From Marsupella aquatica (lineage: Eukaryota; Marchantiophyta), in assembly GCA_973895155.1 (NCBI GenBank), contig OZ316893.1, positions 9,300,001-9,364,000 of the forward strand: a DNA stretch of 64,000 bases. The letters run 5' to 3'. Positions 38,504-49,135 of this stretch are shown one piece after another (positions within the stretch are counted from its first letter, which is position 1; each line of letters begins with the position of its first letter). The notes beneath the pieces are model-generated. The model worked only from the letters and a program-made list of their open reading frames with translations. It did no database searches and was not told the DNA's origin. The translations under genes were made by a program, and so were the position numbers.

Positions 38504-40050
38504 AGGAAAAACACGAGCGCACTTTATTGAGAACAAACCCGTCTGAGGGGAGGAGACAGGAGAAAGGAACAAGGAACAAATAAGGGTTGCTGAAAGAGGG
38601 AGCACACCCAGAGAAACGAAGGCGAGACCACCCCAAACCGGCCGCCTAAGGGGAGGAGGCGGGCCATAGAGGAGAGGAGGGACCCAGAAAGCCAAACATA
38701 AGCCGAACCAACCAAGACCTGAACATGAAAAAGGAGCATCCAAAACAGCCAACCTAGCCAGAACCACCAAAGCCCCAAGAGGCCCCCCGCTGAACTCCAT
38801 CTGTCCTGGGCTGCCTTCGATGGCTATAGTCAACCACCACTTCCCCAGCTGCATCGAGGCCAGACCACTCTCTGAGATCACCACGCCCTCCATACGAGAG
38901 TCCACCTCAATCTCCGGACATTCCCTGGATCACCAAGAAGAGAGCCTTGATGATTTCACCTTATTGTGCCCTGGCTATGTCCAGCGCGGGTACCCGAGGT
39001 TATGCCTCGAGATCCCGAAGCATAGCCCGGGGCAGAAACTAGCAGACCAAAGATTCCATCGTGCCTGATCTCCATTTTTATACCAATTTATGATCCTAGA
39101 ACTTGAGTGTAGGACACCTCCCAAGGAAAGCAGCCATAGCTGATGCGACGGAGAAAAGAGATAGGCAACCAGTCCAGATGCCAATTAGCGACTTTAACTT
39201 GGCATTTAAACCTCCCACTCACCAATCATGGGCTCCATATGTAACAGCCAGCAGCCAGCCCAGTGGAGAGTGACAGAGAGAGCAGGGGACACACCTACAG
39301 CGCCAAGGTTAGAATCCAGCCGATTACCATGAGAGAAGCTCCCCAAGATATCCGAGAATCCTGGGAATGGGACGGAACAAATGACGGCTACCACTAGAAT
39401 TGTTAGCTGAGAGCCTACAGATCCTACCTATCCAACAATGTAGTACCATGAGTAGCCTACCTATCTGTCTTTGTCTAAGTCTGTCTGATTGCTACATTTG
39501 CAGCGGAAAAAAGTCTGTGCTTCTGAAAAGAGATAGATATGAAACCAGACTCGAATAGTCTGATGAGAATCTAGTTCTGAGAGAGCGGTGGTAAAAAAAA
39601 GTCAATACTGGCCGCCAGTCATGGTGAACCAGGATCCCAGGACAGGGGGGGGCGGCAAAAAAGCCAGATGGCGGGACAGAGGAATATGTCTCCAAAAGGT
39701 GAGAAACCAAGCTACCATCTCCAATGGCGAGCGCCGGATGAGAGAGCCCCACAAAGCAGCGAGAAGAAGCCATAAGGGACAGCAAGGGAAAGACCCACCA
39801 ACCATTGGTACTTGAGGGGGGAGGAAGAGAGCAGCAAGGAGATCAATGGAACGAGGGATGTACTGTGCCATATGGTGATGGGAGGAACAGACACCAGATG
39901 AGGATCGGAACTAGCCCATGATAGAACTGAAGGGATGGGGTAATCCCAGAATAGGAGAAGAAGAGAACGTAACGGGAAGAAAGGAGGCTCTAGAACATAT
40001 ATTAATATAATAAGAAGTGAGCCGTGGGGAAAAGTATCCCAAACAGAAAG

Positions 40051-43000
40051 TCAACGAGGACAACGAGAGGTCAGAGGACCAGAGATATACTTCTCTGCAT
40101 AGTATAGACGATTTTTCTTTTTTTCTGAGTCTGAACAAAGAGCCACCGAACGAAGATGCTGAACGACAGATGATGCGGCCAGAAAGGGGGAGAAGACTAC
40201 AGTTTGGCTTTGAAACAACCGAGAGTTTCTATTTTTCCATAGGAGCCACACGGTTTCATAGATAACAAAAATACGACCAGATAGCCGTGGGGTACGACCA
40301 AGGGCAAGGTCCAATGTGCTTGTGAAAGAATGTCCCCCTGGAAGAAGGGAGAGAGACGGCACCCGCTCATAGAACCAGGCAGTCCGGTTCCAAGCACAAA
40401 TAGCTTGCCTGCAGGAGAAGAAAATATGAGGATTATCCTCCACCCGATCCGGGCAGGATGGACACATCCCATCTCCATGTCCACACTGCTTAGCTCGTTT
40501 TCCTGAAAATAATCCTGCAGCCAGGACCCGCCATAAAAAGATTTTACCACGATTAGACAGATCTGATCGCCAGATCCTCCTCCACCTGCGCCCCCAATCT
40601 CCTGCGGAGTCTGATGTCCCCCATCGATTGTTAAGAGAGCCGATGTCTCCCCCAGCCTGGTGTAGGAAATTATAAGCTTGCATGCTGCTGAGGAAATGAG
40701 GTCTGCGATGATTTTGAAGGCCACACCAGAACCATTGGGATCCGGCGAAGGAAGAAGAAATGGAAGGTGGAGGGCCGCTATGAATAGACAAAATGATCCT
40801 AGATAGAGTGTCTAACTCTATGACCCCAAACCCCCGCAGCCTGGAGAGACGAGGCAAAAAGTCCACCCAACAGCCCGGATCCTGCATCCAGAGGTCAGAG
40901 ACATACCGAATATTTAGACGATAACAGGCGATGATAATCCTAGGAACCAAAGAGATAGGAAAGTCTGAGGAGGTGAAAAATTTAGGAAGAAAGTCCTCGA
41001 TCCTCCATCTTGCTGGAATGGCTTGTGAGCCAGACTGCCAGTGCAAGTTGATCCTGATCTTATTCCATGCCCTCCATATACCTGCCGTGTATACCATACC
41101 TCGAAAGCTGGACGGGGAGGAGAATAGGAACCGATCCATGGTGGTGTACCCTGCTTGGCGAAGCAACACCGTCTTTTTCCATGCTGCCAGGCGGAGATTG
41201 GCCGAGAATAATATCGCCCAGTCTGAATCCTGGTCTGATATCATCCGAATGGCCCATCTGGCCAGCAATGCCGTGGCCTGAAGATTTATGTCCTTGAACC
41301 CGAGGCCCCCATTTTGTTTACTGGCGCACATCCGGTCCCAGGAAACCAATGGTGTTTTCCTGGCTCTCTCTTTGTTATAACCCCATAGAAAATTCTTACA
41401 CGTCCGTTGAATCATGTCTGTAAAACTCACTGCGAAGGTAGTATACATCATATGGAATACTGTCATGGATAACAAGACCTGTTTTACCAACAGGACACGA
41501 CCCGTGAATGAGAAGCTTTTGTTCGACCAAGAAGCGAGTCTTTTGTTCAATTTTTTCAGGCAATATTCATGTAGTTGGGTCTTGGATAGATATTGTCCAA
41601 TCGGGGCACCCAAGTAGCTGGATATATGGCCCATAGGAACGATTACACATTTGGTATCTAATAACCATTGCGGAGGAGTGTCTATGCATAAAATGAGGAC
41701 CTCGGTCTTCTCCAGATTTAGGCGTGCCCCTGCTGCATGCTCATATAAGTCCATCGTTCCACATATATCCAAGAAGCTAGATTCCTTAGCAGGGGTGATA
41801 ACTCCTAGATCGTCTGCAAAGAATCTATGAAACAAAGTGAGTTTGTTATTTATTTTAATGCCCTGCAGTTCATTAGCCTGTAGGGCTGCGTCAAAGACGT
41901 CCATGAGAGGCTGTGTCGATAATGCATAGATGAGAGGGGCGAGGGGACATCCTTGACGGACTCCCCGCATGAGAGGAATGGGTTCCGTGAATAACCCATT
42001 GACATGAACCTTAGCAGTTGCTTGCATCATTAGACCCATGATATTCCTAGTAAGCGATTGGCTCAGGCCTAATGTGCTGAGAGTCTCCCTGATGTAACGG
42101 TGGTCTACGCGGTCAAATGCTTTTGAAAAATCCATTTTTATGAATAGAGCAGGCACGTTATTTGTTGAGATCCAGTCTATCGCCAACCATGCCAAAGAAA
42201 CGTTATCAAGAATCTGACGCCCAGGAACAAACCCTGTTTGTTGAGGGTTTACCATCTTTGGCAGAACTCTCCCGAGCCTGATAGCAACCAGCTTTGCTAT
42301 GATTTTATATGCTATATTCAAAAGAGTGATTGGCCTCCAATCCGTCAATCTTGTTTTATCAGTTGATTTTGGGACCAGCTTTATTACTCCCTCTATAAAT
42401 CCTGGTAGCATGATACCGTCTGCCCAAAAAGATAAGATCATGCCGGTAAAGGCTGGCGCAATGAATCCCCAACACCCCAAAAAGACCTCTATTGTAAGGC
42501 CGTCTAGGCCTGGGGCTTTATTTTTCTTCATCTTTTTGGCTGCTGAAAAGAGTTCATCCATAGAAGGGGCAGCGTCTAACTGATTGGATTCTGCTTGAGA
42601 GATTCGTTTGGAGGAGAACCGAAGCATTTTCCTTCTAGCTTGTACATTGAGCTGAGTTTCCGGGGCATCCGGGGAATAGAGTGAACGGTAGAAGTTTCCA
42701 ACTTCTATGAGGACCAGATCCTTGTCGTGAGATAATGTGCCATCCGAGAGACGAAGGCAAGGAATCCTGGCTCGCTGCTGTTGGATCCTAACAATATTAA
42801 AAAAGAATTTAGTAGAGGCATCCCCGAGCCCCAGCCACCGAATCCTTGATTTCTTACGAAGCTCAATAGCCTCTCGGAACTCAGAATCTCTAAGAGCAAC
42901 CTCCGCCTCTCGCAACTCAGTGAGGTTGTTTCCAGTTAGGCAGCCACCAGCGAAGGAGCGCAGCGATAATATTTTTGCGCGAAGATCCTCTATTGTTATT

Positions 43001-43953
43001 TGTTTACTTGTTTTTTTAGATTGAATTTCCATGAATTCACGACGGAACCGCTTGCAAGCTAGATAGAAAGCTATCTTTGGATCTGTAGTGTCTGATGAGT
43101 GATTATACCATGCACGTTCCAGTAGATCCATATTGTATGCGCTTCTGATGACCCATGAGTTGGCTTTGAAATATGAGGACCTGTGAGCCGAGTGATTTGC
43201 ATCCATTTGAGGCGTTATAATACATGAGAGAGAGACTGGGCAATGGTCGGACATGGGGCGATCATGATGGTGGGAAATGGATATAACCTGATCCAACCAT
43301 GATCCACGATTACTCAAATAGAACCTGTCAAGCCGGGATTGGAATACCCCAAGAAGAGTGTCTCTCCTCCACGTGTAGCGGGAGCCATAGACGGAGCGAG
43401 CAAGTTTATAGGTGTCGTGAAGGTCAAAACGACACCTAAACTCACACCAGGCTACTAATTCAGCACCGGAGAGCAAAGAAGAGTGGCCAGCAACTGAGTC
43501 TATTTCTTTTTCTGTCATGTTAAAATCTCCAGAAATAACCCAGTTCCCGACCAGAAGAGTGAGCAATAAGGATTCCCAAAGCTGGGTTCTTACAGCAGAG
43601 ACGTTAGAAGCATATAGACCCACTATACCAAAACAACCTTTATCGCTTTCAATAGTGGCCCATATGGCACTACTAACTGGTGAGATGCCAAAATTTGTGA
43701 CCTGGAAGGAAGGGTGGATTAGCATAGCAGCCCCTCCCCTCCCACCAACCGGGTGAGCGATAAGAGTTTTATATCCAGGAAGAATAAGGGAAAGAGCAGA
43801 GATGAGACTGAAATCGTTAGCTTTTATTTCGAGAAGAGTTAGAATGTGTATAGAGTTACGCATATCTTTAATCCATTTTCGTACTATATATTTTCTATTT
43901 GGATCACAGAGGCCGGAGACATTCCATATCGCGATGTTCAAGAGATCATCCAT
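40051..43953 (-). CDS. LINE ORF2: endonuclease / reverse transcriptase / zf-RVT, intact
   Basis: A single uninterrupted frame of 1300 residues starts at an ATG 38 bases after ORF1. Residues 1-245 form an APE-like endonuclease (IAIWNVSGL with the metal-binding Asn, SGDFN, and SDHCPV near 240). The reverse transcriptase lies at about 490-800: NKAPGLDGLT, WRPITLLN, GFVPGRQILDN, FIKMDFSKAFDRVDH, VRQGCPLAP and the catalytic FADDLG. The zf-RVT domain follows near 1150-1210 (FLWRVLAAGLF, then CPSCPDRVEDNPHIFFSC). It would nick target DNA and copy LINE RNA at the insertion site. All catalytic signatures that I can check are present, so the enzyme may be functional. Expression would need an outside promoter because the 5' end is missing. 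Confidence 0.95.
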   Translation of the reverse strand: MDDLLNIAIWNVSGLCDPNRKYIVRKWIKDMRNSIHILTLLEIKANDFSLISALSLILPGYKTLIAHPVGGRGGAAMLIHPSFQVTNFGISPVSSAIWATIESDKGCFGIVGLYASNVSAVRTQLWESLLLTLLVGNWVISGDFNMTEKEIDSVAGHSSLLSGAELVAWCEFRCRFDLHDTYKLARSVYGSRYTWRRDTLLGVFQSRLDRFYLSNRGSWLDQVISISHHHDRPMSDHCPVSLSCIITPQMDANHSAHRSSYFKANSWVIRSAYNMDLLERAWYNHSSDTTDPKIAFYLACKRFRREFMEIQSKKTSKQITIEDLRAKILSLRSFAGGCLTGNNLTELREAEVALRDSEFREAIELRKKSRIRWLGLGDASTKFFFNIVRIQQQRARIPCLRLSDGTLSHDKDLVLIEVGNFYRSLYSPDAPETQLNVQARRKMLRFSSKRISQAESNQLDAAPSMDELFSAAKKMKKNKAPGLDGLTIEVFLGCWGFIAPAFTGMILSFWADGIMLPGFIEGVIKLVPKSTDKTRLTDWRPITLLNIAYKIIAKLVAIRLGRVLPKMVNPQQTGFVPGRQILDNVSLAWLAIDWISTNNVPALFIKMDFSKAFDRVDHRYIRETLSTLGLSQSLTRNIMGLMMQATAKVHVNGLFTEPIPLMRGVRQGCPLAPLIYALSTQPLMDVFDAALQANELQGIKINNKLTLFHRFFADDLGVITPAKESSFLDICGTMDLYEHAAGARLNLEKTEVLILCIDTPPQWLLDTKCVIVPMGHISSYLGAPIGQYLSKTQLHEYCLKKLNKRLASWSNKSFSFTGRVLLVKQVLLSMTVFHMMYTTFAVSFTDMIQRTCKNFLWGYNKERARKTPLVSWDRMCASKQNGGLGFKDINLQATALLARWAIRMISDQDSDWAILFSANLRLAAWKKTVLLRQAGYTTMDRFLFSSPSSFRGMVYTAGIWRAWNKIRINLHWQSGSQAIPARWRIEDFLPKFFTSSDFPISLVPRIIIACYRLNIRYVSDLWMQDPGCWVDFLPRLSRLRGFGVIELDTLSRIILSIHSGPPPSISSSFAGSQWFWCGLQNHRRPHFLSSMQAYNFLHQAGGDIGSLNNRWGTSDSAGDWGRRWRRIWRSDLSNRGKIFLWRVLAAGLFSGKRAKQCGHGDGMCPSCPDRVEDNPHIFFSCRQAICAWNRTAWFYERVPSLSLLPGGHSFTSTLDLALGRTPRLSGRIFVIYETVWLLWKNRNSRLFQSQTVVFSPFLAASSVVQHLRSVALCSDSEKKKNRLYYAEKYISGPLTSRCPR

Positions 43954-43991
43954 AATTCAAGCACTTAAAAACAGTAGGGAGCAGTATTACC

Positions 43992-44689
43992 TCAACCTAC
44001 TTCCTGATTATTTGTTGTTGTGTCGGATATGGTTTCGTACTCCGAGCTTGAAGAGTTGCTGTCTCGCCCCGTTTCTTCTTCCATTGACGTAGACTCGTTA
44101 TTGGAGGTGTAGCCCCCTGAAGAATCCCCCAGGATCTGATTGTAGAGAAGCGTTGTGTAAGCTGTTGCTGATGATCTTATAACTGCTGAGGAGAACATTG
44201 GGCCGAGATGCTGTTTCTTCTTGATGATTTTATTCCTTGATGGCCGTGCTAGACGGTGGTGCAACCTTCCGGTTTGTGTAGTTTCTGAGGAGGGTGACGC
44301 TATATTCGAACTCCTCCGAGTGAGGGTGTTCACACCAACCGCAGGAAGGACTACATCTGTGGAGCGCGAGATCCTAGCTCCTACGTCTGCTTCAGGTTCC
44401 ATTCTTGATGATATGTTGTATGGCTGCCACGGAGCAAATGCATCTGAAGAGGTGCAGCCTGGTATCAAAAAGGATGGGTGATTGGTGTCCTGATTCTCTG
44501 TGACAAGGGTCTGCCACTGGTAGAGAGGACCTGCTCCGTTGTTGTGCATCATTGCTTCTCCTGTCAACAATTCCATCCCCTGGGACTGTGGATACATCAA
44601 GACATCAGAATAATGAGCCTGATGAGGCTTGATTCGACCTATACCCCTATTATCATGGAAGATCTGGTATGGAATCTTGACTGCATACC
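43992..44689 (-). pseudogene. LINE ORF1, 5'-truncated C-terminal part
   Basis: About 230 codons remain, ending in TGA/TAG just before ORF2. The LINE-derived part starts near WYAVKIPYQIFHDN; residues upstream in the same frame (to 44771) come from the target duplication and flanking DNA, so the open frame is a chance fusion. No CCHC zinc knuckle or RRM is visible, consistent with loss of the N-terminal half. The C-terminus is Ser/Thr/Asn-rich (EYETISDTTTNNQEVG). ORF1 proteins bind LINE RNA. Confidence 0.75.
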
Positions 44690-44703
44690 ATGGTTCCATG
44701 ATT
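44690..44703. repeat. LINE target-site duplication, 5' copy
   Basis: ATGGTTCCATGATT, identical to 38447-38460. It is followed by GGAAGT, which is also what follows the related sequence in the first copy of the 69-bp tandem repeat. Confidence 0.9.
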
Positions 44704-47531
44704 GGAAGTAAGTCGGTCAGCTTGCAGTCTGGCTTGCATGGAAAGTCTAATGTGCACCTAGATATTTGCATGTTAGGAGCAGGCCTCCTTTTATAGTGAC
44801 ACCAATGGGGTCATACAAATTAGAATGAATTCAAAAATTGTGCTTCATCACACAGAGGCATCCTGAAATGTGTGAACATACACCCTCATGTCTTTGCCTT
44901 TGGTGCACCACATGCACGCAACCCACATTAAATGGTGAGACTCAATCTGCAGAAAAAATGAGTTTCCCACAAATGCTCATCTAGAATTGTGATGATTCTG
45001 TAACCCCTCACTTTTCAATAAAGATCAGCCGCCCCCCCTCAGTTTTCAATTGAGATCAGGCCCCACACTCTGCACTTTAATTTCTCTTTCAAGCAAGACC
45101 ATTTGCCAAGATTTTGACCCCCTATTTGTTGAGCAAATGATCACACTACACAAAGACATTATGCACATGAGTAATATCAAATACAAATACAAGAGATATG
45201 TGATTCATCTCTGAGAGGTTACATTCACATGGAGACACAAGAGAACCTTAAATACTAAACTCTAAGGCAGTTGGGCATGCGGAGTCTCAATACATTTAGC
45301 TCTCCCTATTTCCTAGATGGCTCCATAACAATGAACATAATTAAGTTCCACCTCATTATCTAAGTTCTTCTAGGGAATATATAGTAGTGATACATCTAAC
45401 CTTAACCAAGTATTTTACTATTGTTAGACTGTCACATAGACTTAACCCTACACCCAAGAGTAAGTTCTAACACTACCTTCATGTTTGCCAAGCGGGCTAG
45501 TGTTTCTACAGTGTAGTGGTACACATTTGCCATGTTACCCTCTAAGCTGCAAGAACAAGGGCAGTGGGAGGGCAAGGGGACAAATGAAAACTAACCAAAA
45601 CCCCATGCAACTAGGGCCAGGCATTAGGGCTTGGAAACCCTGGTTTGTTACTGCACAAAGGAAACCCTTTTCTGAGAGTAGGGTAAGAGGATACTGGTTG
45701 TAGTTGTTTATTGAACCGCCACTCCATTTTTCAGAACGTGACATTCAGCATATCTAGGCAGTAACCCAACCTACACACTGTAAATATGAAATCTTGCTCG
45801 TACTTTCTCATGGTCTCTTTACAAAATGCGATGCACCTTTTCCATGCCAAAACCATCATTTCCCTTTGTTTAGAAATATTTTACCTCTTTCCATTTTTCC
45901 AGGAGGTGGGGAGATAATTTTTGAGGGGTTTGTTGTCATTTTGTTTTATTAGTAGGCATATTTGTTTTTTGGTTGTTGTGCTGTGATTTTTTTCCTGTCT
46001 AGAGACAGTAATTTTCTTAAGTTGCCTCATAAAAAACTTTAAGTTACCAATAGATAACTAGGTAAGAAAATAAATAAAATAGCCTAATCAAGTTCTAATA
46101 TGACTTTTGTGCATGCATGGATGGGATAGGAGAGAGACATCTTTTACACAATTTCATCCATGTTTAAATACATTTTTGTGCAATGTCATCTTTTATGTTT
46201 TGAAAGTACTATGCACATGTATTGAGCTACTCGAGGACTCTTATCAAAGACGAAAAGTGACTATTTTGTCCAACTTCTGGAACAAGGGCTACTGTAGCTT
46301 TGTTAAAGGAGGAGTCTACCCCTTCGAACTTTAGCACAAGCAGAGTCCAATAGGATAATTCTTTCCTCTTCGGGAAAGCTTCGCCACGTCAGCGCCATCG
46401 GGTCATCCTCGTCAATCTCGATGGGTTTGGCATTTCAGGCAGACGGGCAAAATGCTTCCTCTTGTCCTCTCTGCTCCGGCGTGTGCCCTTGTACTTGCTG
46501 GTGCTCCTCTCGCCCGGAAAAGGATGCCCGTTCCCGTTCCCGGCGGCCCCGCTTCCAATCGCATGACAGTGCTGCTGTCTCTCTTGTCTCCTCCACCTCG
46601 TCGCTTTGGTTCGCTGCATGTCTTTGTGAGTGTCCAATCTACTCTCTCTGCGCATTGTTCCATTGGACCTTCCAAGGTCTGGCTGGCTATGGCGAAGTGT
46701 GGCTACTAACTGGCTCCAGGTTTCTCGTTCCTCACGTGGTCGCGTGTTCTGTTCGGGTTCGTCGTTGATCATGCGTGGTTTCGTAGCTTGATCGATTGAT
46801 TTGGCATGCCCGCTGCACTCGCCGGTGTTTCTTCCCCTCTTTCGTCTGTAGGTTGTGGAGTTTCCACTGGAGGTGGTTGGATGATGGGACGGAACGTTGG
46901 TGTTGTTGGAGGAGAAAGAAGTCGAGCGTCTGGAGCCTCGTTGGTTGACGATATTTGTGGGAGTCGCAGGTGACGGACTGTGGATGTTGGCTGATACAGC
47001 TTGCTGGTGACCGGAGGATCTGACGCTCTAGTATAGCAAGAGAGGCGGGCACCGGGAAGATTGATTCCCAGGCGCGGATCCATGAGCTGGTGTCGTTGGC
47101 CTCGGAGCAGCACGGCTGTGTCTGTGTCTTCGTTCGACATCGAGGAGGTGAGTGGAAGCATCGGTTGATTTGAGGAATTTGTTAGCATTGCTGCTTGTGC
47201 TGTTCTAGCAAGCAGTTCTGGATCCGAGCAGCAGGGGAAAGAGTGGCGGACGACGACGACGGTAGGCTAATAAACTTTCTGGTCGAGCTCGGTTGTTTTA
47301 TTTTAGTTTCGGAAGGATTGATTGGACGTTTTCAAGAGATCTCTGAAGTCATATAGTAGAGGACTTAGTAATAGCGGAGGATTCACTATTCGGGCAACAG
47401 CCTAGTGGACAGGGGTAAAGGACGTTGCAGAGATCGGAAGGTTGTTGGTGGAGGGAAGGACGTAGCGAGGAAAGGACGCGGAGAGGAGTTAAGCTACCCG
47501 AGGGGCAAAAATCAGGGAACAGGTACAGAGT
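44704..47531. other. Intergenic DNA and upstream region of the CONSTANS-like gene
   Basis: 44704-46300 is AT-rich with no recognised gene. From about 46380 composition becomes more balanced and frames on both strands stay open for 80-140 codons without motifs (for example 46769-47188 on the minus strand). I take this part as promoter and 5' leader of the gene starting at 47532; an antisense gene cannot be excluded. Confidence 0.5.
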
Positions 47532-49135
47532 ATGCCGAAGCCGTGTGATGCATGCCAGTCATCGAGCGCGGTTCTCTATTGCCGGGCCGACGCTGCATAT
47601 CTTTGCTCTGGGTGCGATACAAAAGTCCATAGTGCCAACAAACTAGCACAACGCCATGAACGCGTCTGGATGTGCGATGTCTGCGAGGTTTCTCCCGCCG
47701 TTGTCACATGCAAAGCGGATGCCGCAGCCCTCTGCGTGGCATGTGATACAGACATCCACTCCGCCAACCCCCTGGCGAGGCGCCATGAGCGGATGCCCGT
47801 CACGCCATTCTTCGAGTTTCCTGGCCACTTGATGAAAGTGGCGCATATTAGCAGCACCTACGACGTCGCTAACATTTCTACACCGCAGCACCATCGATCA
47901 AACGATCGGTCCAGCGATGAAGAGTGTCTCGATGTCGACGAGCATTCTGTTGTTGAGGAGGCAGCCTCATGGCTGCTCCCGAATCCGAAGCCTCTGACGG
48001 AGCAGTTAGTCAGCGGGGAGGTGAAGACATCGCTTGGACAGGGTGGAGAGCTGGGGTCGCTTGCCAATGATCATCAGGATAGCGGTGTTGATCCTTTCCT
48101 GGTACCGGTCGGAGGGTTCCCTTCCGGGTCGCCGCTTCGAGACAACGCGCTTCCGAAGATGAGCAAATCGTTCAAGGTCGAGATCAACAGTGGGGCTCTG
48201 TTCCCAGAGCTGGACCCGTACCTCGATCTGGACTACGCCACTGCCATCGGCGCTGATCCTGCCCCGCACAGTAACGAATGCCTGGTGCCTGTTCATCGCT
48301 CCGAGTCTCAGTCGACTCAAACAACATCGTCGTCTTTGTCAGCTGGATCAGGTTCATTCGATGGAGGAGTTTGTAAGAGCGGCTACAGTTATGGCTCGCA
48401 TAGTGTAAGTCTTCGATCCCTCCTCGTTTTTGAGATCCTTGGAAGCACTTGATTAGTGCCTTGAAAGTTAAGTTGTATGTGGCTGTCTGCTGCTCTTCTT
48501 TAGTGCACATAGTTTCTTTGTTCTGTTCTCTTATCGTAAACAGCACACATAGTATGTGAAGCTTGATCAGCTTACAGAGCAGAAACAGCATGTATAGCAG
48601 ATACAATACAGCATAGCATGGAGATTCTTGCCATAGTTAAGAGGCGAGAAGTACTGTGTCCCCTCTGTGCCGTGTTCGGTCTTGAGTATATTCTGTTTGT
48701 CCGAAAGTGAAGATTTAATTGTCGCGCATGCGCGTAGCAGACTCTGCACATCGCTGATCTGTTTTACCTCTTCAGCAGCTCTCTTCGTCATCGCTGGATG
48801 TCGGCATCGTACCGGATTCCAGCATGAGTGATATTTCGACCTCATATGTGGACTCCCTATCTCAGGGTAGTTTCGACTTTCCGAGGATGATGCAAATGAA
48901 CCAGGCGGAGCCCCCAATGGCTCGTGAAGCGCGAGTGATGAGGTACAAGGAGAAGAGAAAGAACCGCAAGTTCGAGAAGACTATCCGGTATGCGTCTAGG
49001 AAGGCCTATGCCGAGAGTAGGCCTCGTATTAAGGGGCGGTTCGCCAAGAGGAATCCGTCGGAGATGAACGGGATGCCCGAGTCCTATCCGATTGTCCCAG
49101 ATACAGAAAGGTTTGGGGTTGTGCCGGCGTTTTAA
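47532..49135 (+). CDS. COL: CONSTANS-like transcription factor (two B-boxes + CCT), group I
   Basis: Exon 1 is 47532-48404 (291 codons) and exon 2 is 48776 or 48779 to 49135, giving 409-410 residues. The intron donor is AGT|GTAAGT, phase 0. Two B-box zinc fingers lie at residues about 4-90 ([40 protein letters not shown]), each with the Cys/His set for two zinc ions. A variable acidic middle follows, then VPDSS, the place of the VP motif that binds COP1 in related proteins. The CCT domain ([20 protein letters not shown], ending GRFAKR) lies near the C-terminus; it provides nuclear import and NF-Y/DNA contact. Two complete B-boxes and a single intron before the CCT are typical of group I CO/COL genes, which act in light and photoperiod signalling. 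Function here is inferred from family. Confidence 0.93.
48771..48778 (+). promoter_or_regulatory. NAGNAG tandem splice acceptor of the CONSTANS-like gene
   Basis: The intron ends TTCAGCAG. Both AGs keep the frame, so splicing can include or omit a single Gln codon before LSSSSLDVG. The product would differ by one residue between the B-boxes and the CCT. Confidence 0.7.

Larger units (their letters stand above)
38461..44689 (-). mobile_element. L1-type LINE, 5'-truncated, intact ORF2, 14-bp TSD
   Basis: On the minus strand the element runs from 44689 (inside ORF1) through ORF1 (stop at 43992-43994), a 38-bp spacer and ORF2 (43953-40051), then about 1.5 kb of 3' UTR to an A-rich tail (read as T-rich at 38461-38503, blocks of about seven T separated by A). 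Perfect 14-bp duplications ATGGTTCCATGATT bound it at 38447-38460 and 44690-44703. Endonuclease, reverse transcriptase and zf-RVT domains in ORF2 place it in the plant L1 group. Truncation inside ORF1 is typical of target-primed reverse transcription. The unbroken ORF2 and perfect duplication argue for recent insertion. Confidence 0.93.

Noticed and set aside
44690-44703. Match of GGTTCCATGATT to 38449-38460 as coincidence
   Set aside because: Initially dismissed, but its position at both LINE ends and the matching GGAAGT continuation show that it is the target duplication.
46389-47188. Open frames of 80-140 codons on both strands upstream of the CONSTANS-like gene
   Set aside because: No motif or consistent strand; best explained as promoter and leader with balanced composition.
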